Below, in pieces: positions 48,384-56,894 of a stretch of 64,000 bases of DNA. Made by a program: the position numbers and the translations under genes. The notes beneath the pieces were generated by a model. It saw only the letters and a program-made list of their open reading frames with translations. It ran no database searches and was not told the DNA's origin. The stretch's first letter is position 1; the number at the start of each line of letters is the position of its first letter. Location: NCBI GenBank assembly GCA_033763895.1, contig JANRJQ010000004.1, forward strand, positions 434,001-498,000. The letters are read 5' to 3'. The stretch is from Chloroherpetonaceae bacterium. Lineage in GTDB: Bacteria; Bacteroidota; Chlorobiia; Chlorobiales; Thermochlorobacteraceae.

Positions 48384-49004
48384 TCAAGGTCTTCTCGAAT
48401 GCTTTTTTTGTGACGGGGCAAATGGAATTTGAATAGCGAACTGACTGGCTACTTTCGCTGATTTTTCAGATTCTTTTGATTCGCTTTTTGTTTTTGAACC
48501 TAAAAGAGAGTTCCATAAATCAAGACCTTCCTTGCGCTCCGTTTTATACGAATCTAATCTGCTAAAAATTGATTGCCGGATGTGATGAATTTCATTCCGA
48601 TTTGCATCCATAAATGTATGAATGTGATTCATCAACGCTTCTTGTTCGTTTAACCTTGCTTCAGTATCAGATTTAAGTTTACTTCTTAATTCGCTTTTTG
48701 AGGCTTCAATCGATTGAATTAGGGTTTGTCGTTCGTTTTGAAAACGGTTTCTAAATTCCATAACAAGGTGAGTAAGCCCGTTTCGTTCATTCGAAAGCTT
48801 TTGATGCAACTCAGTGGCTTGCCTTTTTAAGTCGGCAGCAAGCTCATATTGGGAGTCTTGGTTTTCTTTTCGAATTTGGGCCGTGTCATTCAAGATGTCT
48901 TGTACACTTTGATGACGTGCTTCACTTGCAGCATTGCGGGATTCTTTAGCAGCTGCGATGGCTAATACCGTTGACTTTAAACTTGCGGACATAGTTGTGT
49001 TCAT
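48384..49004 (-). CDS. gvpC: GvpC-like helical scaffold protein of gas vesicles
   Basis: The 206-residue protein is almost wholly amphipathic helix up to about residue 165, then a basic, Ser-rich tail. Recurrent units of about 33-38 residues can be traced by a hydrophobic/charged pattern (for example SVQDILNDTAQIRKENQ, ATELHQKLSNERNGL, FRNRFQNERQTLIQSIE), as in the 33-residue repeats of cyanobacterial GvpC. Its place between gvpA and gvpN is where gvpC usually lies. GvpC coats and stiffens the vesicle. Sequence identity could not be tested, so the name is an inference. Confidence 0.6.
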   Translation of the reverse strand: MNTTMSASLKSTVLAIAAAKESRNAASEARHQSVQDILNDTAQIRKENQDSQYELAADLKRQATELHQKLSNERNGLTHLVMEFRNRFQNERQTLIQSIEASKSELRSKLKSDTEARLNEQEALMNHIHTFMDANRNEIHHIRQSIFSRLDSYKTERKEGLDLWNSLLGSKTKSESKESEKSAKVASQFAIQIPFAPSQKKHSRRP

Positions 49005-49027
49005 TTTTTTTATTCAATAGGAAATAC

Positions 49028-49059
49028 CACCGGCGAGTTTACTCCCATTCTCGCCGGTG
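49028..49059 (-). terminator. Hairpin between gvpA and gvpC, candidate partial terminator or RNA stabiliser
   Basis: CACCGGCGAG (49028-49037) pairs perfectly with CTCGCCGGTG (49050-49059) over a 12-base loop. Read on the minus strand it is followed by GTATTTCCTATT, only a weak T tract, so it should allow readthrough. It lies 21 bases after the gvpA stop. In cyanobacteria gvpA mRNA is far more abundant than the gvpC-containing mRNA. Confidence 0.65.
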
Positions 49060-49080
49060 TAGCCATTTCCTGTAACACGC

Positions 49081-49287
49081 TTAAGCTGCGTTTGATGTGA
49101 GACCAATTGCTTCAGCATACTTTAAGTATGTTTCGACGGAAGCAATAACCACTCGGGCTTCAATCGAAATGAGTTCGATTCCGACGAGGGAGACTCTCAC
49201 AAAAGCGTCCACCACAATCCCTTTATCGAGGACGCGATCGACAACTTCAGCAAGTGATGATGATGATGTTGATTTTTCAATAGCCAT
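49081..49287 (-). CDS. gvpA: Major gas-vesicle structural protein GvpA
   Basis: The 68-residue protein is the ribbed-wall subunit of gas vesicles, which give buoyancy. It has [41 protein letters not shown] and [14 protein letters not shown], very close to cyanobacterial GvpA. It is slightly shorter at the C-terminus. It is the first gene of the operon, and only one copy is visible. The 183 bases before it must hold the promoter; no clear ribosome site is seen. Confidence 0.98.
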   Translation of the reverse strand: MAIEKSTSSSSLAEVVDRVLDKGIVVDAFVRVSLVGIELISIEARVVIASVETYLKYAEAIGLTSNAA

Positions 49288-49470
49288 TGTAGTATAAGTG
49301 TTTGTTTGCTCCGCCGGTTAGTGTCAGAAAGTGGTGGACGGAAACACCAAATCTCTCTGAATATGTGAATTAATCTTCATAACTAACACAACAAAATAAG
49401 ATTGAAATAATTAACCGATAACTTTAATCTAAATCATTCAACTTTTTTTTCATTGATAATCGTTACGTTT

Positions 49471-49929
49471 TCATGAGGTTTTTTGCAACATAATCGTCTT
49501 ACTTGCAATTTCATCAGCAAACTTCAAAGGGCTTTCCGGGTTATTCTTTTCCGCCAAACCAAAAATCTTTTGAGCCACGATATTGAGTCCAAAAAGCCTC
49601 AGCGTCAGTTGCGGCATATATAAAAATGCAGCAGTCAATTCCGGACCTCCGCAAATAAGAAAGGTTGCGATGTCCTTTCCTTTCATACTTTGAAGTAAGT
49701 TGCTTTTATCAAGGGTTTGCGAGAGCCCCGGTGACAAGGCAAGATTATAAATCGGTGAGCCGATAAGTACTAGATCAAATTCTTCAAGAAATGAATAGTC
49801 TGCAAATGGGGGTGTTTTCGCTTTTTCAACATAAAATCCGTAATGCACAAGCCTTTCGCCGATTGCGTCAATAATTCGGTCGGTTGACCCTCCGGTACTT
49901 AGGGCGTCGTAGAGAATAATTGCTTTCAT
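49471..49929 (-). CDS. Flavodoxin-like protein
   Basis: The 152-residue protein has a flavodoxin-type first strand and phosphate loop (IILYDALSTGGSTDRI) and the later strand-loop FDLVLIGSPIYNLALSPG. FMN binding is likely. C-terminal identity is low, and the family partner is unknown; menaquinone- or protoporphyrinogen-linked flavodoxins are possibilities. The start at 49929 (KAIILYD) fits family N-termini better than 49947. Confidence 0.75.
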   Translation of the reverse strand: MKAIILYDALSTGGSTDRIIDAIGERLVHYGFYVEKAKTPPFADYSFLEEFDLVLIGSPIYNLALSPGLSQTLDKSNLLQSMKGKDIATFLICGGPELTAAFLYMPQLTLRLFGLNIVAQKIFGLAEKNNPESPLKFADEIASKTIMLQKTS

Positions 49930-50074
49930 CTTGTAAAAAATTTTCAAAATGGACGATTGTTAAAAGTAAGAAACCCTTGTTAAACAAATCAATTAAAACT
50001 TTAACTTATTCATCAACATCGTGTCTTCTTTCAGCGTTTGAACTTCTTTTATCTAACCTAAATTAATTCCTTTT

Positions 50075-50599
50075 ATGAGTGAAGAAATACAACCATCACA
50101 AAATCCTGTTCAAGAACCTGATAACTTTAATTCGATTCTGATTGGGGGAGGTTTGATTGTTTTTTTTGGTCTTGTTCCTTATCTCTCCTTTGTGAATATG
50201 TGCTGTTTAGGGCTTATTGCCGGTGGAACGCTAAGCGTTTGGCATTATACCAATGCATTCTCACTAACCCTGAGTTCGGGCGAAGGATTTAAGCTTGGGG
50301 CATTAACAGGGATTTTAGGAGGTTTGGTTCTTTATGTCCTTCAAATGCTTTGCTTGGTTCTCTTTGATTATCAGCCCGGCACAGAAGAAATGGGGATGAT
50401 TATGAAATCGTTTATGAAAGGGAACCCTGAGGCCTTAGAAGCTTATGAGCAAGGCATTCAAGATTCTAAGCTTAACGCTTTTAGTGTCAAAAATATTGCT
50501 ATAGGGGTTCTTTCTACAGTAATTATTTATCCACTTTTTGTTGGCTTAGGAGGTACAATCGGTGCCGCTTTATTCAAAAAAGCCCCTGAGGTCAAATAA
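50075..50599 (+). CDS. Membrane protein of unknown function, DUF4199-like
   Basis: The 174-residue protein has four membrane helices, with a soluble acidic loop (about residues 105-145, EEMGMIMKSFMKGNPEALEAYEQG) before the last one. The arrangement resembles DUF4199 or related small membrane proteins of Bacteroidota, but I cannot assign it. It has its own terminator. Confidence 0.65.
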   Translation: MSEEIQPSQNPVQEPDNFNSILIGGGLIVFFGLVPYLSFVNMCCLGLIAGGTLSVWHYTNAFSLTLSSGEGFKLGALTGILGGLVLYVLQMLCLVLFDYQPGTEEMGMIMKSFMKGNPEALEAYEQGIQDSKLNAFSVKNIAIGVLSTVIIYPLFVGLGGTIGAALFKKAPEVK

Positions 50600-50620
50600 G
50601 AATTTATTATGACCGCGTTT

Positions 50621-50645
50621 AAGCCGCCTAAAGGCGGCTTTTTGT
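50621..50645 (+). terminator. Intrinsic terminator
   Basis: AAGCCGCCT (50621-50629) pairs with AGGCGGCTT (50632-50640), followed by TTT and further T-rich bases, 22 bases after the preceding stop. Confidence 0.85.
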
Positions 50646-50759
50646 TTTTCCAACTCAAGCCATACTGGAAAAATGCGTACTTTTGTCGGTGTGAATTGCA
50701 AGTGAAACATCATTCATGCACTCACAACACTCATTTTCTTAAATTTTACTTTAAGACTT

Positions 50760-51956
50760 ATGCCCAAAAAATCAATTAAAGACCTATCTGTATCAGGAAA
50801 GCGTGTTTTAGTTCGCGTTGATTTTAATGTTCCACTTGATAAGAACAAAAAAATTGAAGATGATACCCGCATTCGTGAATCGTTACCTACCATAAAAAAA
50901 ATTATTTCCGACGGGGGTAAAGCCATCTTGATGTCGCATCTTGGTCGTCCAAAAGGCAAGACGCCAGAGTTTTCTTTGGAGCCCGTTGCTCAGAGGCTTT
51001 CGGAATTATTAGGAAAGCCGGTTGCTTTTGCTCACGATTGTATCGGTGACCTTGCATCCTCGGCTGTTTCTGCGATGAATAATGGCGATGTGCTTTTGCT
51101 TGAAAACGTTCGGTTTTATAAGGAAGAAGAGGCAAATGATGCTAATTTTGCTTCTAAGCTTGCTGCACTTGGCGAAGTGTATGTCAATGATGCTTTTGGC
51201 ACGGCTCACCGTGCGCACGGCTCAACTGAAGGGGTTACGAAATACCTTTCGACTGCTGTTGCGGGTTTCTTAATTGAAAAGGAACTTGAATACTTAGGAA
51301 ATGCTACGGATAAACCAAAGCGCCCATTTGTCGCAATTTTAGGTGGTTCAAAAATTTCCGGCAAAATCGACGTTCTTGAAAATCTTTTAAGTAAAGTTGA
51401 TTCGGTTTTAGTTGGCGGCGCAATGATTTTCACTTTCTTTAAAGCGCAAGGCTATAAGGTAGGGAAATCGCTTGTCGAAGATGACAAGCTTGACCTTGCT
51501 AAATCAATTATAGAAAAGGCGAAGTCGAAGGGGGTTGCTTTTTACTTACCAACCGATGTGGTTATTGCGGATCAATTTGATGCATCATCAAATTCGAAGA
51601 TTGTCAATATTGATGCTATAGAAGAAGGTTGGATGGGGCTTGATATTGGGCCTAAAACGACTGAAACCTACAGAAATGTTGTTCTTTCCGCAAAGACCAT
51701 TGTTTGGAATGGGCCTATGGGCGTGTTTGAAATCGAGAAGTTTGCAACAGGTACATTTGCAGTTGCAAAGGCCCTTGCCGACGCAACCCATTCTGGCGCG
51801 ATTACCATCATCGGCGGAGGCGATTCCGCTTCAGCCATAGTGAAGGCTGGGCTGGAAAAATCTGTAACGCATGTTTCAACCGGTGGCGGTGCAAGCTTAG
51901 AGTTTCTTGAAGGGAAAGTTCTTCCGGGAATTGCCGCTCTGAATGAAATGGAATAA
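50760..51956 (+). CDS. pgk: Phosphoglycerate kinase
   Basis: It catalyses the ATP-forming (or, in carbon fixation, ATP-using) step between 1,3-bisphosphoglycerate and 3-phosphoglycerate. The diagnostic start [12 protein letters not shown] is present, followed by [16 protein letters not shown], the hinge and the nucleotide site GPMGVFE. The end has [13 protein letters not shown] and [14 protein letters not shown]. Its 398 residues are the normal length. No other glycolytic gene is adjacent. Confidence 0.98.
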   Translation: MPKKSIKDLSVSGKRVLVRVDFNVPLDKNKKIEDDTRIRESLPTIKKIISDGGKAILMSHLGRPKGKTPEFSLEPVAQRLSELLGKPVAFAHDCIGDLASSAVSAMNNGDVLLLENVRFYKEEEANDANFASKLAALGEVYVNDAFGTAHRAHGSTEGVTKYLSTAVAGFLIEKELEYLGNATDKPKRPFVAILGGSKISGKIDVLENLLSKVDSVLVGGAMIFTFFKAQGYKVGKSLVEDDKLDLAKSIIEKAKSKGVAFYLPTDVVIADQFDASSNSKIVNIDAIEEGWMGLDIGPKTTETYRNVVLSAKTIVWNGPMGVFEIEKFATGTFAVAKALADATHSGAITIIGGGDSASAIVKAGLEKSVTHVSTGGGASLEFLEGKVLPGIAALNEME

Positions 51957-51982
51957 TATTTAACTTCAATTCATCATTCGAT

Positions 51983-52026
51983 AAACGGGAGAAAAAGGGC
52001 AGGCTTTCTCTCTCCAGTTTATTTTT
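51983..52026 (+). terminator. Probable terminator after pgk
   Basis: AAACGGGAGAAAAAG and CTTTCTCTCTCCAGTTT form an imperfect stem over GGCAGG, followed by ATTTTT. It is weaker than the other terminators here. Confidence 0.4.
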
Positions 52027-52143
52027 CCTAAGTTGCTCCAAGATGAAGTTTCGCTTCACAAATTATTAGAAGAAAAGCCGTGTTTTGATTTTCTCACTGA
52101 TTTTTGATTGACTCTCTTTTACAACAGGTTTAAGCTTTTAAAG

Positions 52144-52947
52144 ATGCGTTATAACGACGAATACAGACCGGGTAGTGGCAGTTTTATGTTGATGCCGCCG
52201 GCTATCAAATTTATTTTGCTTGCTACTGTAGGAATTTTTTTACTCAAGTTTACAATACTTGATGATTACTTAATGTACTACGGTGCCCTTTGGTCATTTG
52301 AAGACCCACGGTTTCAATTGTGGCAGCCGGTTTCTTACCTTTTTCTTCACGGCGGTTTAGGGCATATCTTTTTTAATATGCTTGCATTGTGGATGTTTGG
52401 AATGGAGATTGAAAACTATTGGGGAACACGCCAATTCACCATTTATTATTTTACTTGTGGTGTTGGCGCAGCGTTAATTAATCTCATTGCCACTTATGGC
52501 TCCGGTACGCCAACTGTTGGTGCATCGGGAGCGGTGTATGGTGTTTTGCTTGCTTTTGGTATGATGTTTCCGGAGCGCTACATCTATTTGTATTTCCTTC
52601 TTCCGATTAAAGCAAAATATTTTGTGATGATTTATATCGCTTTTGAATTCATCGGTACATTCAATACCAATAGTACGGTCGCACATTTTGCTCACTTGGG
52701 AGGAATGATTGTCGGGTATATCTACATCAAAGTGATGCAAGGTGAATTTCCACTTCAGAATTGGATTGAACGAACATTTGCGGAGTCAACGCTCAGTTCA
52801 AATAAGCAAAGCACACGTGATATAAAGCGTGCCCAACAAGAGCGCGTTGATGAGATTTTGGATAAGATTTCGCGGACGGGCTATGAATCTCTGAGTGCCG
52901 AAGAAAAGAAAATTCTCTTGGATGCCAGTAAAGACGACCGATCCTGA
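52144..52947 (+). CDS. Rhomboid-family intramembrane serine protease
   Basis: The 267-residue membrane protein has about six helices. The catalytic serine is S128 in VGASGAVYG and the partner His is in the last core helix, HFAHLGGMIVGY (H184). The oxyanion-region segment HGGLGHIFFNMLALWMFG is intact. A soluble C-terminal tail of about 60 residues follows. It should cut membrane-spanning substrates. The ATG at 52144 is chosen; the frame is open to a TTG at 52108. It sits 35 bases before recJ. Confidence 0.92.
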   Translation: MRYNDEYRPGSGSFMLMPPAIKFILLATVGIFLLKFTILDDYLMYYGALWSFEDPRFQLWQPVSYLFLHGGLGHIFFNMLALWMFGMEIENYWGTRQFTIYYFTCGVGAALINLIATYGSGTPTVGASGAVYGVLLAFGMMFPERYIYLYFLLPIKAKYFVMIYIAFEFIGTFNTNSTVAHFAHLGGMIVGYIYIKVMQGEFPLQNWIERTFAESTLSSNKQSTRDIKRAQQERVDEILDKISRTGYESLSAEEKKILLDASKDDRS

Positions 52948-52982
52948 GTTGCTCTCCTCACATACTGCTGTAAACCTTTCGA

Positions 52983-54725
52983 ATGAAACGATTTCGATAT
53001 ACACTTCTTAAACCCGATTTGCCCACCGTTCGGCGCCTTTCGGAAGAAATCAATGTCAGTGAACCTATTGCGGCTGCTTTGGTAAACCGAGGTATTACAA
53101 CCTTTGAAGAAGCAAAACGCTTTTTTAGGCCTGATATCAGTCAACTTCATCACCCTTTCTTAATGAAGGGAATGCAAGATGCTGTTTCAAGAATTATCAC
53201 GGCATTGAAGGAAAATGAATCCGTGATGATTTATGGCGACTATGATGTTGATGGCACAACAGGAACTTCGATCCTTTATTTGTTTCTCCAAAAAATTATT
53301 CCTCTCATTGGCTCGAAATCTTCGGTTTGGTATTACATCAATGACCGCCGAAGTGAAGGGTATGGAGTTGCGATATCGGGATTAGAAAACGCCGTGCTTA
53401 TCGGTGCAAGCCTTGTTATCTCTGTTGATTGTGGTATCACAGCCATTGAACCCGCGCAATTTTGCCGAGAAAACGGCATTGATTTTATTATTTGTGACCA
53501 TCATCAACCCCCGTTAGATTTGCCCAATGCACATACCATCTTAAACCCAAAGCAAGAGGGTTGTACCTATCCATTCAAAGAACTTAGCGGATGCGGTGTC
53601 GCATTTAAACTTATGCAGGCACTTTGCATAGCGTTAGAGCTTCCAATGGAGTATGCACTCGAACAACTTGATTATGTTGCATTAGCTGCTGCTGCTGATA
53701 TCGTTGAAATGATGGATGAAAACCGCATTTTAATGGCAGAAGGGTTAAGACAAATTACCGCTCGAAATCCGCGTCCCCCGCTACGGGCATTGGCCGTTGA
53801 AGCCGGTCTTGAACTCGGAAAATCAACAAGTTCAAGTGTTGTTTTTACACTTGCCCCACGAATCAACGCGGCCGGCAGACTTGGTCACGCACGTGATGCC
53901 ATTAAATGGTTAACAGCTACAACCGAGGAAGAAGCGGCTCCACTTGCAGCGATTCTAAATGAACAAAATGCTTTACGGCGAGAGCTTGATAAAGAAATTT
54001 TTCAAAGCGCAGAGAAAATGGCTGAAATGATGCTTTCGATTAAGCCACTCTCTTCACTTGTCCTTTACAACCCCGATTGGCATTTAGGAGTTATCGGAAT
54101 CGTTGCTTCAAAAATTGTTGAACGATTCTATTTACCCACTATTATCCTTACTGAAAACCGAGGCGTCTTAAAAGGCTCAGCAAGAAGTGTTTCTGGAGTT
54201 AATATTTACCAAGCGATTTCTATGGCAAAAACTCACCTCATTCAATTTGGAGGTCATGATTTTGCAGCCGGTCTTTCATTGGAAATTGAAAAACTCGATG
54301 CTTTTCGAAATGCTTTTGATGCTGCCTGCGATACCCTTTTCCCTTTTGAATTCCGCACACCTGAAATTGTTATTGACGCTGAAGTTTTGCTTGATATGAT
54401 TACACCAAAGTTCTTTCAAGTACTCATGCAATTTGAACCCTATGGCCCCAAAAATTTAAAACCCGTTTTTCTCACAAAGGGCGTTCGCCCTTATCAAAAG
54501 CCACAGCTTTTGAAAGATTTACACTTGAAGATGAGTTTTTTAGACAGCTCGGGCCGGGTATTTGATGCCATTGGTTTTAATATGCCTGATCAGTATAAGG
54601 AAATTAGTGACGGGCTTGAGAAGAATTCAAAGTCAACAGTTCAATTGGTGTATTCATTAGAAGAAAATGAATGGAATGGGCAAACCAAACTCCAACTTCG
54701 CTTGCGTGATGCGCGGATGGAGTAA
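52983..54725 (+). CDS. recJ: Single-stranded-DNA-specific exonuclease RecJ
   Basis: It is a 5'-3' exonuclease of recombination and mismatch repair. The DHH-family motifs are visible: IYGDYDVDGTTG, the Asp in SVDCGI, DHHQPP, and the DHHA1 motif GGHDFAAGLSLE. A C-terminal OB-like domain follows. The 580 residues match the normal RecJ length. The motif around residue 320, RINAAGRLGHARDA, is also typical. Confidence 0.96.
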   Translation: MKRFRYTLLKPDLPTVRRLSEEINVSEPIAAALVNRGITTFEEAKRFFRPDISQLHHPFLMKGMQDAVSRIITALKENESVMIYGDYDVDGTTGTSILYLFLQKIIPLIGSKSSVWYYINDRRSEGYGVAISGLENAVLIGASLVISVDCGITAIEPAQFCRENGIDFIICDHHQPPLDLPNAHTILNPKQEGCTYPFKELSGCGVAFKLMQALCIALELPMEYALEQLDYVALAAAADIVEMMDENRILMAEGLRQITARNPRPPLRALAVEAGLELGKSTSSSVVFTLAPRINAAGRLGHARDAIKWLTATTEEEAAPLAAILNEQNALRRELDKEIFQSAEKMAEMMLSIKPLSSLVLYNPDWHLGVIGIVASKIVERFYLPTIILTENRGVLKGSARSVSGVNIYQAISMAKTHLIQFGGHDFAAGLSLEIEKLDAFRNAFDAACDTLFPFEFRTPEIVIDAEVLLDMITPKFFQVLMQFEPYGPKNLKPVFLTKGVRPYQKPQLLKDLHLKMSFLDSSGRVFDAIGFNMPDQYKEISDGLEKNSKSTVQLVYSLEENEWNGQTKLQLRLRDARME

Positions 54726-54812
54726 TGATATATCTTCTTCATTTTACAAAACCAATTCAAGCCTAATACGAATAATCAACCTCTTCTTTTTTCACTTTCG
54801 AAGTAAACTTCA

Positions 54813-55322
54813 ATGCGAAATGTCATTTTATATATCGCGACGACCCTTGATCAATTTATTGCCGGGCCAAATGATGAATTGGATTGGCTTTTTTCTCCTG
54901 ATGATTTCAACACCGAAGACTTCACATCAACCGTTGATACGGTACTCTTGGGAAGAAGGACTTATGAAGTGATGCTTAAATTTGGTCAAACACATTATGA
55001 AGGCATGCACAACTTTGTTTTCTCGCATTCGCTACCTCATCAAAAAATGGTTGAAGTTGTTCGAACCCCTGTGGCTGATTTTGTTTCTCAACTAAAAAAA
55101 TCTGAGGGAAAATCGATTTGGCTTGTTGGTGGTTCGGAAATCAATACAATTCTGCTAAACGCCGGTTTGGTTGACGAACTTATTCTGACCGTTCATCCAA
55201 TTTACTTAAACAAAGGGATTCCACTGTTCAAGCCATTCGATCAAAACCTTCATCTTTCTCTTTTGAATTCAAAAAGCTATCCAAACGGAGCGGTTATGCT
55301 TCATTATGCAGTAAAAAAATAA
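54813..55322 (+). CDS. Dihydrofolate-reductase/RibD C-terminal-like reductase
   Basis: The 169-residue protein opens VILYIATTLDQFIAGPND and carries LLGRRTYEV and SIWLVGGSEINTILLNAGLVDELILTVHP split over the sheet, matching the RibD_C/YwjB/YyaP group. NADPH binding is likely; the substrate is unknown. Family members of this type commonly travel with VOC and AraC genes in Bacteroidota, as here. Confidence 0.85.
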   Translation: MRNVILYIATTLDQFIAGPNDELDWLFSPDDFNTEDFTSTVDTVLLGRRTYEVMLKFGQTHYEGMHNFVFSHSLPHQKMVEVVRTPVADFVSQLKKSEGKSIWLVGGSEINTILLNAGLVDELILTVHPIYLNKGIPLFKPFDQNLHLSLLNSKSYPNGAVMLHYAVKK

Positions 55323-55341
55323 AAAGTTGGGGGAGTACTCT

Positions 55342-55830
55342 CTATTTTTCCGGCGGGTTGTAGGTTACGATATCAATATTAATACCATTAGGATCTTGAA
55401 TGGCAAAATGATGATCTCCCCACGGTTCCTTTCTTAGCTCAACCATAATCGGAATTTTTGTTTTTTTCATTTCTTTGTAAACAGCCTCAACACTTTCAAC
55501 CTCAATTGTCAAATAAACCCCGGCTCCTTCAAATGCTTTATGAAATACGGGTTGTTGCGAGGGGTGATTTGGTAAGAGAAAGCTAATTTCAGCGTTATTT
55601 TCGGGAGTATGTAATAGGAGGTAAAAATCATTTTCAAAAGTGACCCCGAAATTCAGAACTTCGGTGTAAAATTTTTTTGTCTCTTTTAGTTTGTTCGTAA
55701 TGATTCCTGCATTGAGTTTCATTTTTTTTATTGATTTAATCGTTGAAGAAGAAGGATTTTGATTGTTATGTTGAGCGAAAAGTGTGATTCCATTTGCCAA
55801 CAGAACAAGAAAAAGAATGATGTGTTTCAT
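55342..55830 (-). CDS. VOC-family (glyoxalase-fold) protein with a signal peptide
   Basis: The C-terminal 125 residues form a vicinal-oxygen-chelate domain: KLNAGIITNKLKETKKFYTE, VYLTIEVESVEAVYKEM and FAIQDPNGINIDIV with the metal-binding His/Glu positions partly kept (DHHF). The first 19 residues are a typical signal peptide (HIILFLVLLANGITLFAQ), so it may be periplasmic, which is unusual for the fold. An internal ATG at residue 37 would make a cytosolic version. It is read toward the reductase gene and is downstream of the AraC gene. Confidence 0.8.
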   Translation of the reverse strand: MKHIILFLVLLANGITLFAQHNNQNPSSSTIKSIKKMKLNAGIITNKLKETKKFYTEVLNFGVTFENDFYLLLHTPENNAEISFLLPNHPSQQPVFHKAFEGAGVYLTIEVESVEAVYKEMKKTKIPIMVELRKEPWGDHHFAIQDPNGINIDIVTYNPPEK

Positions 55831-55931
55831 AAGATTTTCAGTGCGTTTGATTAAAGAATTAACGGCACAAAAATCGGCGAGACTTAAAATTTGAAATAGT
55901 ATAAATCGGACAAAATTTTGGGGAAGGAATT

Positions 55932-56744
55932 CTATTTTGAAAGCCGAACGGCTTTACCGGGAGATAGCCCAAACGCATGTTTGAAATCTTTAATAAAGTG
56001 GGTTTGATCAAAATATCCGAGTGAGATATAATCTGGCACAACCTGCATTTTGTTGCTGAATACAGAAGCAACAGCAGATTGAAATCTCACAACCCGACTG
56101 AAGGATTTTTGTGAATCACCGAGGTAGAATTCAAAAAGACGACGGAGTTGACGAGGGCTTAAGCCTGTATTTAAATCTGATTCTGTATGAACATGTCCTC
56201 TTTTTTTTAAGATTAAGTCGATCGCGCGGTACAAACGTGGGTCAAACGCCAACTGGGTATTGCTTAGGAGTTTTTCAAACAAACGATTCATTTCTTCTCT
56301 CTTTTCAACGAAATCTTGACCACAAGAATGAATCTGTTCTAACGATTTAACAATTGCTTTATTAAGATCTGATAGTGAAAAAACCTGATTTGAAATTTCG
56401 GAGGCATTGATTTGAAACAATTGCGGAAACGCCGTCGGTAAGAACCGAATTCCTGTATAATGAAAACTAAGACCCAACGGAAATTCTGAAAATGCTGTTG
56501 AAAACCCCATTACATAGATTTTTTCAGGTTCTGTGTGTTCAAAAAATATATCGATGCAGCCATCCGCGATGACCCGATAGTTGTAATTTTCGATCAATCG
56601 CTCATTTGTTTTGAGATCCCAATAGCAATAGATAAAGGGTTGAAGCTTGAAACTTGGAGCAAACTCTTTGTATTGGACGTGAGATGAAGTTGAAATGATT
56701 GCGGGCTGGAATGGGCGAAAATTTTTGCGTATGATCTCAATCAT
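55932..56744 (-). CDS. AraC-family transcriptional regulator (DUF6597 type)
   Basis: The N-terminal 120 residues match the DUF6597 sensor region (KLQPFIYCYWDLK, GCIDIFFEH, MGFSTAF). The C-terminal 100 residues hold two helix-turn-helix motifs (LSPRQLRRLFEFYLG and DYISLGYFDQTHFIKDFKHAFGLSPG). It probably controls itself and the VOC gene 101 bases downstream. It is divergent from the recombinase gene. Confidence 0.9.
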   Translation of the reverse strand: MIEIIRKNFRPFQPAIISTSSHVQYKEFAPSFKLQPFIYCYWDLKTNERLIENYNYRVIADGCIDIFFEHTEPEKIYVMGFSTAFSEFPLGLSFHYTGIRFLPTAFPQLFQINASEISNQVFSLSDLNKAIVKSLEQIHSCGQDFVEKREEMNRLFEKLLSNTQLAFDPRLYRAIDLILKKRGHVHTESDLNTGLSPRQLRRLFEFYLGDSQKSFSRVVRFQSAVASVFSNKMQVVPDYISLGYFDQTHFIKDFKHAFGLSPGKAVRLSK

Positions 56745-56894
56745 TTGAGAAAAGTACTTTGTAGGAAAAAAATCCTAAACAACTTCATCATAATTTAACT
56801 GATGCTAATAGATAATTTATACAACTTTGAAAACCGATGGATTCGGGTTCTTCAACCCACTTTCGATCGAATTAAATTCACCTCTATTTAATGA

